A stretch of 64,000 bases of DNA from Stutzerimonas stutzeri (GTDB lineage Bacteria > Pseudomonadota > Gammaproteobacteria > Pseudomonadales > Pseudomonadaceae). The stretch spans positions 1 to 64,000 of the forward strand of contig NZ_JYHV01000020.1 of assembly GCF_000952685.1 (NCBI RefSeq), in the 5' to 3' direction. Below, one piece after another: positions 56,357-64,000 of this stretch. Every line of letters starts with the position of its first letter. The stretch's first letter is position 1. The notes below the pieces were generated by a model, which was not told where the DNA came from, did no database searches, and worked only from the letters and a program-made list of their open reading frames with translations. The position numbers and the translations under genes were made by a program.

Positions 56357-58807
56357 ATGAAAAAACTCAAACTGGTGATGATCGGCAACGGCATGGCCGG
56401 GGTTCGCACCCTGGAAGAACTGCTCAAGCTCGCCCCCGACCTTTACGACATCACCGTGTTCGGTGCCGAGCCCCACCCCAACTACAACCGCATCCTGCTC
56501 TCACCGGTGTTGGCCGGTGAGCAGACCTTCGAGGAGATCGTGCTCAACGACCTCGATTGGTACGCCGAACACAACATCCGCCTGATGCTCAACCGCAAGG
56601 TGGTACAGATCGATCGCGCCAAGCGCCGCGTCATCGCCGAGGACGGCAGCGGGGCCGACTACGACCGTCTGCTCATCGCGACTGGCTCCAACCCCTTCAT
56701 CCTGCCGATCCCTGGCAATGACCTGGAAGGCGTGATCGGCTACCGCGACATCGCCGACACCCAGGCGATGATGGACGCCGCCAAGACCCACAAGCATGCC
56801 GTGGTCATCGGCGGCGGGCTGTTGGGCCTGGAAGCGGCCAACGGTCTGAAGCTGCGTGGCATGGACGTGACCGTTGTGCACATCGGCGAATGGCCGATGG
56901 AGCGTCAGCTCGACAAGACCGCCGGAACGCTGCTGCAGCAGGCGCTCGAAAGCCGAGGCCTGAGCTTCAAGATGCCGAAACAGACCGCCGAGCTGATCGG
57001 CGACGGGCAGGGCCGAGTCCGCGCCGTGCGCTTCGCCGATGGCGAGGTAATCGATGCCGGTCTGGTGGTGATGGCCGCCGGTATCCGTCCCAACAGCGAG
57101 CTGGCTGAGAAGGCCGGCATCCCGTGCAACCGCGGGATTCTGGTCAATGACACCCTGCAAACTTACGATCCGCGGGTGTATGCGGTCGGCGAATGCGCCA
57201 ATCACCGCGGCACCGCCTACGGCCTGGTGGCGCCCTTGTTCGAACAGGCCAAGGTCTGCGCCAACCATCTGGCGATGCTCGGCTTTTCGCGCTATCTCGG
57301 CTCGGTGACCTCGACCAAGCTCAAGGTCACCGGAATCGACCTGTTTTCCGCTGGCGACTTCAACGGCGGCGAAGGTACCGAAACCATCACCCTCTCCGAC
57401 CCCATCGGCGGCGTGTACAAAAAACTGGTGATCAAGGACGACATCCTCGTCGGCGCCTGCCTCTACGGCGACACCGCCGATGGCGGCTGGTACTTCCGAC
57501 AGGTCCGTGAAAACCACAACGTGGCGCAGATCCGCGACCACTTGATGTTTGGCGAGGGCGCCATCGGTGACACCGGCCACCAGGGTCAGAACAAGGCCAT
57601 GGCGATGCCCGACAGCATGGAGGTCTGCGGCTGCAACGGCGTGTGCAAAGGCACCATCGTCAAGGCGATCCAGGAACATGGTTTGTTTTCCGTCGATGAC
57701 GTGAAGAAGCACACCAAGGCCGCTAGCTCCTGCGGCTCCTGTGCCGGGCTGGTCGAGCAGATCCTGATGAACACCGTCGGTGGTGCGGCGGACGTCAAAC
57801 CGAAAAGCGAGAAGGCCATCTGTGGCTGTAGCGACCTCAACCATGGCCAGGTGCGCAAGGCCATCCGCGACCATCACCTGCTGACCGTTCCGGACGCCAT
57901 GGCGTTCATGGACTGGCACACACCCAATGGCTGCGCGACCTGCCGCCCTGCGCTGAACTACTACCTGATCTCCACCTGGCCCGGCGAGGCCAAGGACGAC
58001 CCGCAGTCGCGTTTCATCAACGAGCGCGCCCACGCCAACATCCAGAAGGACGGCACCTACTCCGTGGTTCCGAGGATGTTCGGCGGCGTGACCAATGCCG
58101 CCGAGCTGCGCCGCATCGCCGACGTCGCCGACAAATATCAGGTGCCGATGGTAAAGGTCACCGGCGGCCAGCGCATCGACCTGCTGGGGATCAAGAAGGA
58201 TGATCTGCCGAACGTCTGGAAGGACCTGGACATGCCCGACGGCCATGCCTATGGGAAATCCATCCGTACCGTGAAGACCTGCGTCGGGCAGGAGTTCTGC
58301 CGCTTCGGCACACAGAACTCGACGCAACTGGGCATTGAACTGGAAAAAGCCTTGTTCGGCATGTACTCGCCGCACAAGGTCAAGCTCGCCGTCTCCGCCT
58401 GCCCGCGCAACTGCGCCGAATCCGGCATCAAGGACGTCGGCATCATCGGCGTGGATTCCGGCTGGGAGCTGTACATCGGTGGCAACGGTGGCATCAAGAC
58501 CGAGGCCGGGGAGTTCTTCGTCAAGGTCAAGACGACCGAGGAAGTCGCCGAATACAGCTTCGCTTTCCTCCAGCTGTACCGTGAAGAAGCCTTCTACCTC
58601 GAGCGCACCGTGCACTACATGCAGCGCGTAGGGCTGGACTACATCAAGAAGATCGTTCTGGAAGACGAAGCCCGGCGCAAGGCCCTGAGTCAGCGCCTGA
58701 TGTACTCGCTGAGCTTCGAGGGTGACGGCTGGAAGAAGGCCATCGCCGAGCAGTCGCTGAAAAAGGAATACGAAACGATCCAGCTCAAATCGATCGCGCC
58801 TGCCTGA
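56357..58807 (+). CDS. nirB: Nitrite reductase (NAD(P)H) large subunit
   Basis: Cytoplasmic siroheme enzyme reducing nitrite to ammonium, 816 residues. Order of domains: FAD-binding (MIGNGMAGVRTLEELL near residue 7), NAD-binding (VVIGGGLLGLEAANGL near 149), a BFD-like [2Fe-2S] domain with CGCNGVCKGTI (near 422) and SSCGSCAGLVEQIL (near 457), a second such segment (ICGCSDLNHG; GCATCRPALNYYL), then ferredoxin-like and siroheme/[4Fe-4S] domains with CVGQEFCRFGTQNS (near 640) and CPRNCAESGIKD (near 683). The start at 56357 has GGAG six bases before it; the open frame further upstream overlaps the leader RNA. Confidence 0.97.
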   Translation: MKKLKLVMIGNGMAGVRTLEELLKLAPDLYDITVFGAEPHPNYNRILLSPVLAGEQTFEEIVLNDLDWYAEHNIRLMLNRKVVQIDRAKRRVIAEDGSGADYDRLLIATGSNPFILPIPGNDLEGVIGYRDIADTQAMMDAAKTHKHAVVIGGGLLGLEAANGLKLRGMDVTVVHIGEWPMERQLDKTAGTLLQQALESRGLSFKMPKQTAELIGDGQGRVRAVRFADGEVIDAGLVVMAAGIRPNSELAEKAGIPCNRGILVNDTLQTYDPRVYAVGECANHRGTAYGLVAPLFEQAKVCANHLAMLGFSRYLGSVTSTKLKVTGIDLFSAGDFNGGEGTETITLSDPIGGVYKKLVIKDDILVGACLYGDTADGGWYFRQVRENHNVAQIRDHLMFGEGAIGDTGHQGQNKAMAMPDSMEVCGCNGVCKGTIVKAIQEHGLFSVDDVKKHTKAASSCGSCAGLVEQILMNTVGGAADVKPKSEKAICGCSDLNHGQVRKAIRDHHLLTVPDAMAFMDWHTPNGCATCRPALNYYLISTWPGEAKDDPQSRFINERAHANIQKDGTYSVVPRMFGGVTNAAELRRIADVADKYQVPMVKVTGGQRIDLLGIKKDDLPNVWKDLDMPDGHAYGKSIRTVKTCVGQEFCRFGTQNSTQLGIELEKALFGMYSPHKVKLAVSACPRNCAESGIKDVGIIGVDSGWELYIGGNGGIKTEAGEFFVKVKTTEEVAEYSFAFLQLYREEAFYLERTVHYMQRVGLDYIKKIVLEDEARRKALSQRLMYSLSFEGDGWKKAIAEQSLKKEYETIQLKSIAPA

Positions 58808-58851
58808 AACCCATGCTCGACCGAAACCGCCTGCCATTCGAGGAAATCACC

Positions 58852-59178
58852 ATGACCTGGTTCGACATCTGTTCCCTGGACGAGATCAACCCGCTCGGCG
58901 CACGCATCGTCGCCGGCCCCAAAGGTGACATCGCGGTGTTCCGCACCGCCGATGACCAGGTATTCGCTCTGGACGACCGCTGCCCGCACAAGGGAGGTCC
59001 GCTGTCGCAGGGCATCGTCTTCGGCAAGCAGGTCGCCTGCCCGCTACACAACTGGCAGATCAACCTGGACAGCGGCGAAGCCGTGGCGCCCGACGTGGGT
59101 TGCGCACACCGCCATGAAGTCCGCGTCGAGAACGGCCGCGTGCTGCTTTCGCTGAATAGCGCAACTGAGTGCGCCTGA
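58852..59178 (+). CDS. nirD: Nitrite reductase small subunit
   Basis: Rieske-type partner of NirB, 108 residues. The [2Fe-2S] ligands would be Cys44 and His46 in RCPHKGG and Cys63 and His66 in CPLHNW, so unlike many NirD proteins the Rieske ligands appear intact. The start at 58852 is chosen because GAGGAA precedes it; an upstream ATG at 58813 is less likely. It lies 44 nt after nirB. Confidence 0.94.
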   Translation: MTWFDICSLDEINPLGARIVAGPKGDIAVFRTADDQVFALDDRCPHKGGPLSQGIVFGKQVACPLHNWQINLDSGEAVAPDVGCAHRHEVRVENGRVLLSLNSATECA

Positions 59179-59228
59179 CTGCAGCGCTAGCGAGCCCATC
59201 CATGAACGAATTGCCAGGAGTCGACGCC

Positions 59229-61928
59229 ATGCGCCAGACAACCGCCTCGACCTGCTGCTACTGCGGCGTGGGCTGCGGGGTACTGATCGAGCACGACGGC
59301 GAGCGCATCCTCGATGTCGCCGGCGACCCGAGCCACCCGGCCAACTTCGGCAAGCTGTGCAGCAAAGGCTCGACCCTGCACCTGACCGGCGATCTTGACG
59401 CCCGCGCGTTGTATCCCGAGCTGCGCCTGGGCAAGGGGCTGGCACGTGCCCGCACCGGCTGGGACACCGCCCTGGACCACGCCGCCACCGTATTCGCCGA
59501 GACCATCGCCGAACACGGCCCCGACAGCGTCGCCTTCTACATCTCCGGCCAGCTGCTGACCGAGGACTACTACGCGTTCAACAAGCTCGCCCGCGCGCTG
59601 GTCGGCACCCATAACATCGACTCCAACTCCCGCCTGTGCATGTCTTCGGCGGTGGTCGGCTACAAACGCAGCCTCGGCGCCGACGCCCCGCCCTGCAGCT
59701 ACGAGGACATCGAGCAGAGCGACTGCGTGCTGATCGTTGGTAGCAACATGGCCTACGCCCACCCGGTATTGTTCCGCCGCCTGGAAGAGGCCAAGGCGAA
59801 GCGGCCGGACATGAAGGTCATCGTCGTCGACCCTCGCCGCACCGACACCTGCGAGCTGGCCGATTTGCACCTCGGCATTCTGCCGGGGACGGATGTCGCC
59901 TTGTTCCACGGCATTCTGCATCTGCTGCTGTGGGAAGGTTGGATCGACCGGGACTTCATTGATGCGCACACCGACGGCTTCGATGATTTGAAGAACCTGG
60001 CACGCGACTACAACCCGTCGATGGTCGCCGATCTGTGCGGCATCAGCGTGAACGAACTGCAAAGCTGCGCGCGGTTGATCGGCAATGCGCCGAGCTTCCT
60101 GTCGCTCTGGTGCATGGGCGTGAACCAGTCGAGTTCAGGCAGTACCAAGAACAGCGCCCTGATCAATCTGCATCTGGCCACCGGACAGATCGGCCGCACC
60201 GGCGCCGGGCCCTTCTCGCTCACCGGCCAGCCCAACGCCATGGGCGGCCGCGAAACCGGCAGCTTGTCCAATCTGCTGCCCGGCCACCGCGAAGCCGGCA
60301 ACCCGGCGCATCGTGCCGAAGTGGCGGCTTACTGGGGTGTCGACAGGCTGCCCGAAACCACCGGACTGTCCGCCATCGAATTGTTCGACGCCGTCCACAC
60401 CGGGCGGATCAAGGCGCTGTGGATCGCCTGCACCAACCCAGCTCAGTCCATGCCGGACCAGCAGAAGATCCACGAAGCACTGGCCGCTTGCCCCTTCGTC
60501 GTGGTTCAGGAAGCCTTCTTCACCACCGAGACCTGTCGCTACGCGGACTTGCTTCTGCCCGCCGCCAGCTGGGGCGAGAAGGAAGGCACGGTGACCAACT
60601 CCGAGCGCCGCGTCAGCCACGTGCGCGCCGCCATCCCGGCACCTGGCGAGGCGCGCGCCGACTGGTCGATCACCTGCGATTTCGCCCGTCGGCTGGAAGG
60701 CCTCCTGCGTCCCGGTCAGGACAGCCTGTTCGCGTTCGATACAGCCGCTGCGCTGTTCGAGGAATACAAGCTGCTCACCCAGGGTCGAGATCTGGATCTG
60801 TCCGGGCTCAGCCATGCGCTGATCGACCAGCTCGGCCCGCAACAGTGGCCCTTCCCTGCCGGCAGCACGCAAGGTACGCCGCGGCTCTACGGCGACGGTG
60901 TGTTTCCGACCGCAAATGGCCGGGCACGCTTTCTCGCCGAGCATTACCAGGCCCCGCAGGAAAAGCGCGAAGCGCGCTTTCCGCTGATCCTCAACACGGG
61001 CCGTCTGCGCGACCACTGGCACGGCATGAGCCGCACCGGCACCGCCGCGCGGTTATTCGGTCATGTGGAAGAAGCGGTCCTTGGCATGAACGCCGACGAC
61101 ATGCGCCGCCGTCGTCTGCTCGACGGTCAGCTGGTCCGTGTCCGTGGCCGTCGCGGTCAACTGGTGCTGCCAGTGCGGAAAGACGACAACCTGCGGGTCG
61201 GGCAGGCGTTCCTGCCCATGCACTGGGGCGATCGCTTTCTCAAGGGATTGGGCGTGAATGTCCTTACCCTGCCCGCCTTCGACCCGCTGTCGAAACAACC
61301 CGAACTCAAGCACGCCGGAGTCGAAGTGGAGACGGTCGAGCTGCCCTGGCAATTCTTCGCCCTGGTGGAAGGCACGGTGCAGCGGCGCTTCGAAGCCCTG
61401 CGTCCGTTGTTCGACGGTTTTGCGTACGCCAGCTTCAGCCTGGCCGGCCGTGAGCGTCCGGCGTTGGTGGTCCGAGCAGCCTGCATCGAGGCGCCCAGCG
61501 CCGAGCTGCTGGCGCGATTCGATCAGCTGCTGGGGCTCGACAACGGGCCTGTGGTGGCCTACGACGATCCGCGGCGCGCGGTCGGCAAGCGGGTCAGGAT
61601 CGAGGAGGGCCGCATCGTAGCCCTGAGTCTTTCCGGTGAGACGGCCGCGCGCCACTGGCTGAAAAACCTCTGGCAGGACGGCAAGGCCGATGCCGCCCTG
61701 CGCCGCTGGATGCTAGCGCCGTTGAGCACTCCCCCAGGTGGGAGCGAGTTCAAGGCTGGCAAAACGCTGTGCAACTGCATGAACGTCAGTCAGGAGGCGA
61801 TCTGTGCCGGCATCGACCGGGGGCTCGATCTCAATGGTTTGAAGAAGGAACTGGGCTGCGGCACCAGCTGCGGCTCCTGCGTACCGGAAATCAAGCGACT
61901 GCTGGTGAAACAGCCAGCGGTGGCTTGA
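59229..61928 (+). CDS. nasA: Assimilatory nitrate reductase, catalytic subunit
   Basis: Molybdopterin (bis-MGD) enzyme reducing nitrate to nitrite in the cytoplasm, 899 residues. N-terminal [4Fe-4S] ligands are Cys9, Cys12, Cys16 and Cys44 (STCCYCGVGCGV and GKLCSKG). The Mo-binding region follows with SNSRLCMSSAV (cysteine near residue 138). The C-terminal 50 residues form a BFD-like [2Fe-2S] domain (TLCNCMNVSQEAI; GCGTSCGSCVPEIKRLL). No separate reductase subunit is encoded nearby, so electrons probably enter through that C-terminal cluster. ATG at 59229 with AGGAG is preferred over 59202. Confidence 0.96.
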   Translation: MRQTTASTCCYCGVGCGVLIEHDGERILDVAGDPSHPANFGKLCSKGSTLHLTGDLDARALYPELRLGKGLARARTGWDTALDHAATVFAETIAEHGPDSVAFYISGQLLTEDYYAFNKLARALVGTHNIDSNSRLCMSSAVVGYKRSLGADAPPCSYEDIEQSDCVLIVGSNMAYAHPVLFRRLEEAKAKRPDMKVIVVDPRRTDTCELADLHLGILPGTDVALFHGILHLLLWEGWIDRDFIDAHTDGFDDLKNLARDYNPSMVADLCGISVNELQSCARLIGNAPSFLSLWCMGVNQSSSGSTKNSALINLHLATGQIGRTGAGPFSLTGQPNAMGGRETGSLSNLLPGHREAGNPAHRAEVAAYWGVDRLPETTGLSAIELFDAVHTGRIKALWIACTNPAQSMPDQQKIHEALAACPFVVVQEAFFTTETCRYADLLLPAASWGEKEGTVTNSERRVSHVRAAIPAPGEARADWSITCDFARRLEGLLRPGQDSLFAFDTAAALFEEYKLLTQGRDLDLSGLSHALIDQLGPQQWPFPAGSTQGTPRLYGDGVFPTANGRARFLAEHYQAPQEKREARFPLILNTGRLRDHWHGMSRTGTAARLFGHVEEAVLGMNADDMRRRRLLDGQLVRVRGRRGQLVLPVRKDDNLRVGQAFLPMHWGDRFLKGLGVNVLTLPAFDPLSKQPELKHAGVEVETVELPWQFFALVEGTVQRRFEALRPLFDGFAYASFSLAGRERPALVVRAACIEAPSAELLARFDQLLGLDNGPVVAYDDPRRAVGKRVRIEEGRIVALSLSGETAARHWLKNLWQDGKADAALRRWMLAPLSTPPGGSEFKAGKTLCNCMNVSQEAICAGIDRGLDLNGLKKELGCGTSCGSCVPEIKRLLVKQPAVA

Positions 61929-62000
61929 ACGGTAAGAGAGCAGAACCGGTGATGCACAACGCATTACCGACACGACCACAGCAGCACGAGAGGTGGAAGC

Positions 62001-62738
62001 ATGAGCGCAAAAGTCTGGCTGGTGGGCGCAGGTCCTGGTGACCCGGAACTCCTGACACTCAAGGCCGTGCGCGCCATGGGCGAGGCGCAGGTGGTGCTGA
62101 TCGACGATCTGGTCAATCCTGCCGTGCTCGAACATTGCCCGAGCGCACGGGTGATTCCAGTGGGCAAGCGCGGCGGCTGCCGCTCGACGCCTCAGGCCTT
62201 CATTCACCGGCTGATGCTGCGCTACGCCCGTCAGGGGAAATGCGTGGTACGCCTGAAAGGCGGCGATCCGTGCATCTTCGGCCGCGGCGGCGAAGAGGCC
62301 GAATGGCTGGCCCAGCGCGGCATAGAAGTCGAAATGGTCAATGGCATCACCGCCGGGCTGGCGGGCGCCACCCAGTGCGGGATATCCCTGACGCAGCGCG
62401 GTATTGCCCGCGGCGTGACGCTGATCACCGCGCACACGCTCGACGGCAGCAGCCCCGAATGGCATGCACTGGCGAAGACCGGCACGACGCTGGTCGTCTA
62501 CATGGGCGTGAGCAGCTTGCAGCAGGTACAGACCGGTCTGATCGAGGGCGGGCTGCCGGCGAGTACACCGGTGGCCATGATTGAAAACGCCTCCCTGCCA
62601 CAGCAGCGCGAATGCCGCTCGGACCTGGGTGCGATGTGCACCGACGCGACCCGCTTCATGCTCAAGAGCCCGGCAATCCTGGTCATCGGCGACGTGGCGG
62701 CGCAGGCCGTAACCCAGATACTGAGCCAGACAGCCTAA
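62001..62738 (+). CDS. cobA: Uroporphyrinogen-III C-methyltransferase
   Basis: SAM-dependent enzyme making precorrin-2, the siroheme precursor, 245 residues. Motifs: VWLVGAGPGDPELLTLKAVR (residues 4-23), VVLIDDLVNPAVLEHC, RLKGGDPCIFGRGGEEAEWL (near 85-104), and GITAGLAGATQCGISLTQRG (near 113-132). It is the single-domain form without the CysG oxidase/ferrochelatase part. It is the last gene of the nirBD-nasA unit and supplies siroheme for NirB. GAGAGG precedes the ATG. Confidence 0.96.
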   Translation: MSAKVWLVGAGPGDPELLTLKAVRAMGEAQVVLIDDLVNPAVLEHCPSARVIPVGKRGGCRSTPQAFIHRLMLRYARQGKCVVRLKGGDPCIFGRGGEEAEWLAQRGIEVEMVNGITAGLAGATQCGISLTQRGIARGVTLITAHTLDGSSPEWHALAKTGTTLVVYMGVSSLQQVQTGLIEGGLPASTPVAMIENASLPQQRECRSDLGAMCTDATRFMLKSPAILVIGDVAAQAVTQILSQTA

Positions 62739-62849
62739 GCCCTGCCACCTTCACGAAAAGCGAGAGGGCCGCTCGCCACGCGCCCGCATCAATGATCGCT
62801 CCCCCCGCTTTTGCGGGCGAGCATCCATCAGTGCCCCTTTCTCCCAGCC

Positions 62850-62880
62850 AAAAAAAACCGCGACCCTAGGGCCGCGGTTC
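62850..62880 (-). terminator. Intrinsic terminator of the RND transporter gene
   Basis: On the minus strand AACCGCG (62873-62879) pairs with CGCGGTT (62856-62862) around a loop containing palindromic CCCTAGGG; seven T follow. The stem lies 19 nt past the stop codon. A smaller hairpin CCCGC-TTTT-GCGGG at 62804-62817 stands after cobA without a T-run. Confidence 0.85.
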
Positions 62881-62898
62881 TTATTTGCCGCTTGAGTA

Positions 62899-64000
62899 TC
62901 ACGCCTTGTGCCGCAGCTTCTCCGGCTTGATCAGGAAGCGTGCCAGTGCCGGCAGCAGCCAGATCGCGCCGACCATGTTCCAGAGGAACATGAAGGTCAG
63001 CATCAGGCCCATGTCGGCCTGGAACTTGATTGCCGAGAAGACCCAGGTGAACACGCCGATCGCCAGGCAGATGCCGGTGAAAATCACCGCCTTGCCGGTG
63101 GATTTCAGGGTTTGGTAGTAGGCTTCCTGCAGCGTCATGCCCTGACGCAGGTAGGACTCCAGACGGCTGTAGATGTAGATGCCATAGTCGACACCGATAC
63201 CCACGCCCAAGGCGATCACCGGCAGCGTCGCTACCTTCACGCCGATTCCCATGAACGCCATCAAGGCGTTGCCGAGGATGGAGGTCAGCACCAACGGCAG
63301 GATCACGCAGAGTGTCGCCGCCACGGAGCGGAAGGTCAGCAGGCACATGAAACTTACCGCGGCATACACCGCAATCAGCATGGTGGTTTCAGATGCGGCA
63401 ATGACCTCGTTGGTGGCCGCCTCGATACCAGCGTTACCGGCGGCAAGAACGAACTCCAGCCCTTCGCGGTTGTTTTCCTCGGCGAATTCCCGTGCTGCGG
63501 AGACCACGTGTTCCAGCGTTTCGGCCTTGTGATCGTTGAGGAACACCAGGACCGGAGCCAACGAGCAGTCGCTGTTGTACATGCCTTCGGCGCGGGCGAT
63601 GGAGCTGTTGAGGACGAACTGGTTACGCGACAGCGTTTCCCACTTCAGGCTGCCCTCGTTCATGCCCTTGATGCTCTGCCGCGCCACGGTGACCATCGAA
63701 ACCGCCGATTGCACGCCTTCGGTGTTTTCCATTTTCCACATGAGCTCGTCCATGGCGGCGAGCGTGTCGTAATGGGCACAGCCTTCAGGGGCGGTCTTGA
63801 CCATCACCACCAGCACGTCGGAGCTGGTGGAGTAGTTGCGGATCACGAAATCGTTATCGAGATTGTAGCGAGAGTCCGGATGCAGCTCCGGGGCGCCCTG
63901 ATCGAGATCGCCGATCTTCAGGTTCTGGCCGTACCAAAGGCCGCCACCGACCGCCAGCAAGGCGATGACGATGGAAATCGGCGCAACCACCGGATTGGCG
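62899..64000 (-). CDS. RND/MMPL-family transporter, 5' part outside window
   Basis: C-terminal half of a large export permease. The frame is open to the window edge, so the protein is incomplete (about 367 residues present of probably about 800). Visible are a periplasmic domain and then a bundle of transmembrane helices (TMLIAVYAAVSFMCLLTFRS; TLCVILPLVLTSILGNALMA; VIALGVGIGVDYGIYIYSRLE, the RND-type charged helix; AVIFTGICLAIGVFTWVFSA). Such YdfJ/MMPL-like proteins export lipids or hydrophobic compounds; no substrate can be read here. It ends in a basic tail KPEKLRHKA. It is convergent with cobA. Confidence 0.88.
   Translation of the reverse strand, partial: ANPVVAPISIVIALLAVGGGLWYGQNLKIGDLDQGAPELHPDSRYNLDNDFVIRNYSTSSDVLVVMVKTAPEGCAHYDTLAAMDELMWKMENTEGVQSAVSMVTVARQSIKGMNEGSLKWETLSRNQFVLNSSIARAEGMYNSDCSLAPVLVFLNDHKAETLEHVVSAAREFAEENNREGLEFVLAAGNAGIEAATNEVIAASETTMLIAVYAAVSFMCLLTFRSVAATLCVILPLVLTSILGNALMAFMGIGVKVATLPVIALGVGIGVDYGIYIYSRLESYLRQGMTLQEAYYQTLKSTGKAVIFTGICLAIGVFTWVFSAIKFQADMGLMLTFMFLWNMVGAIWLLPALARFLIKPEKLRHKA

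Noticed and set aside
56501..58837. A 778-codon open frame on the minus strand across nirB
   Set aside because: It mirrors nirB codon by codon in GC-rich DNA, lacks a ribosome-binding site and shows no family motif, whereas nirB has complete cofactor motifs.
60035..61453. A 472-codon out-of-frame reading within nasA
   Set aside because: Arg/Ser/His/Pro-rich shadow of nasA in another frame, no ribosome-binding site.

Overview
The window is GC-rich chromosomal DNA of a Pseudomonadaceae bacterium, most likely the Pseudomonas/Stutzerimonas stutzeri lineage. The evidence is two OprD-type porins, the paired PA2778- and PA2779-type proteins otherwise known mainly from Pseudomonas, PobA with an AraC-type regulator, a large NAD-specific glutamate dehydrogenase, and a Pseudomonas-style nitrate assimilation cluster. 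Species is inference. I see no insertion sequences, prophage, CRISPR array, rRNA or conjugation genes. Nearly all of it is ordinary, densely packed core genome with short gaps and many 1-20 nt gene overlaps.

Layout. 1-3.6 kb: end of an OprD porin, then pobA and pobR (4-hydroxybenzoate catabolism). 3.7-11.6 kb, minus strand: tRNA-Pro(GGG), a MerR-like gene, ihfA, pheT, pheS, rplT, rpmI, infC, thrS (the conserved translation/IHF operon) and tRNA-Val(GAC). 11.7-19.5 kb: a gamma-glutamylputrescine-oxidase-like gene, a cysteine-peptidase lipoprotein with a small membrane partner, an I78 inhibitor lipoprotein, an acyltransferase, the molybdenum-cofactor genes moeA, moaB and mobA, a YgdI-like lipoprotein, tRNA-Pro(CGG) and a glutaredoxin-like gene. 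19.8-32.6 kb: a second OprD porin, a YqjD/YqjE-like set, a dNTPase, a FUSC membrane protein, yggL, dacB, rlmL, rmf, pyrD and two conserved hypotheticals. 32.7-44.7 kb: gdhB, then divergently a MoxR/DUF58/von Willebrand/BatD operon. 44.9-62.7 kb: nitrate assimilation. 62.9 kb to the edge: the 3' part of an RND/MMPL transporter gene.

The nitrate region is the most informative part. NasS (nitrate sensor without signal peptide) and NasT (ANTAR RNA-binding antiterminator) precede three separate transcription units: nrtABC with a chemoreceptor-like and a NIT-like gene; an MFS nitrate transporter with a PP2C-phosphatase/kinase fusion; and nirB-nirD-nasA-cobA. Each unit starts with the same cassette read here from sequence: a -24/-12 (sigma-54) promoter, a hairpin P1 with a hexaloop having A at position 1 and G at position 4, a second hairpin P2 with the invariant loop AAAGGC, and an intrinsic terminator whose left arm is P2 itself. 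This is the known two-hairpin ANTAR target architecture, present three times within 10 kb. Uptake (ABC and MFS), nitrate reduction (molybdopterin NasA), nitrite reduction (siroheme NirBD) and siroheme precursor synthesis (CobA) would thus be switched together by nitrogen limitation and nitrate.

The least described item is the pair at 50.4-52.2 kb: a chemoreceptor signalling protein without a ligand domain followed 2 nt later by a membrane-anchored protein resembling a nitrate-sensing (NIT) domain, both in the nitrate transporter operon. They may form a split nitrate receptor.
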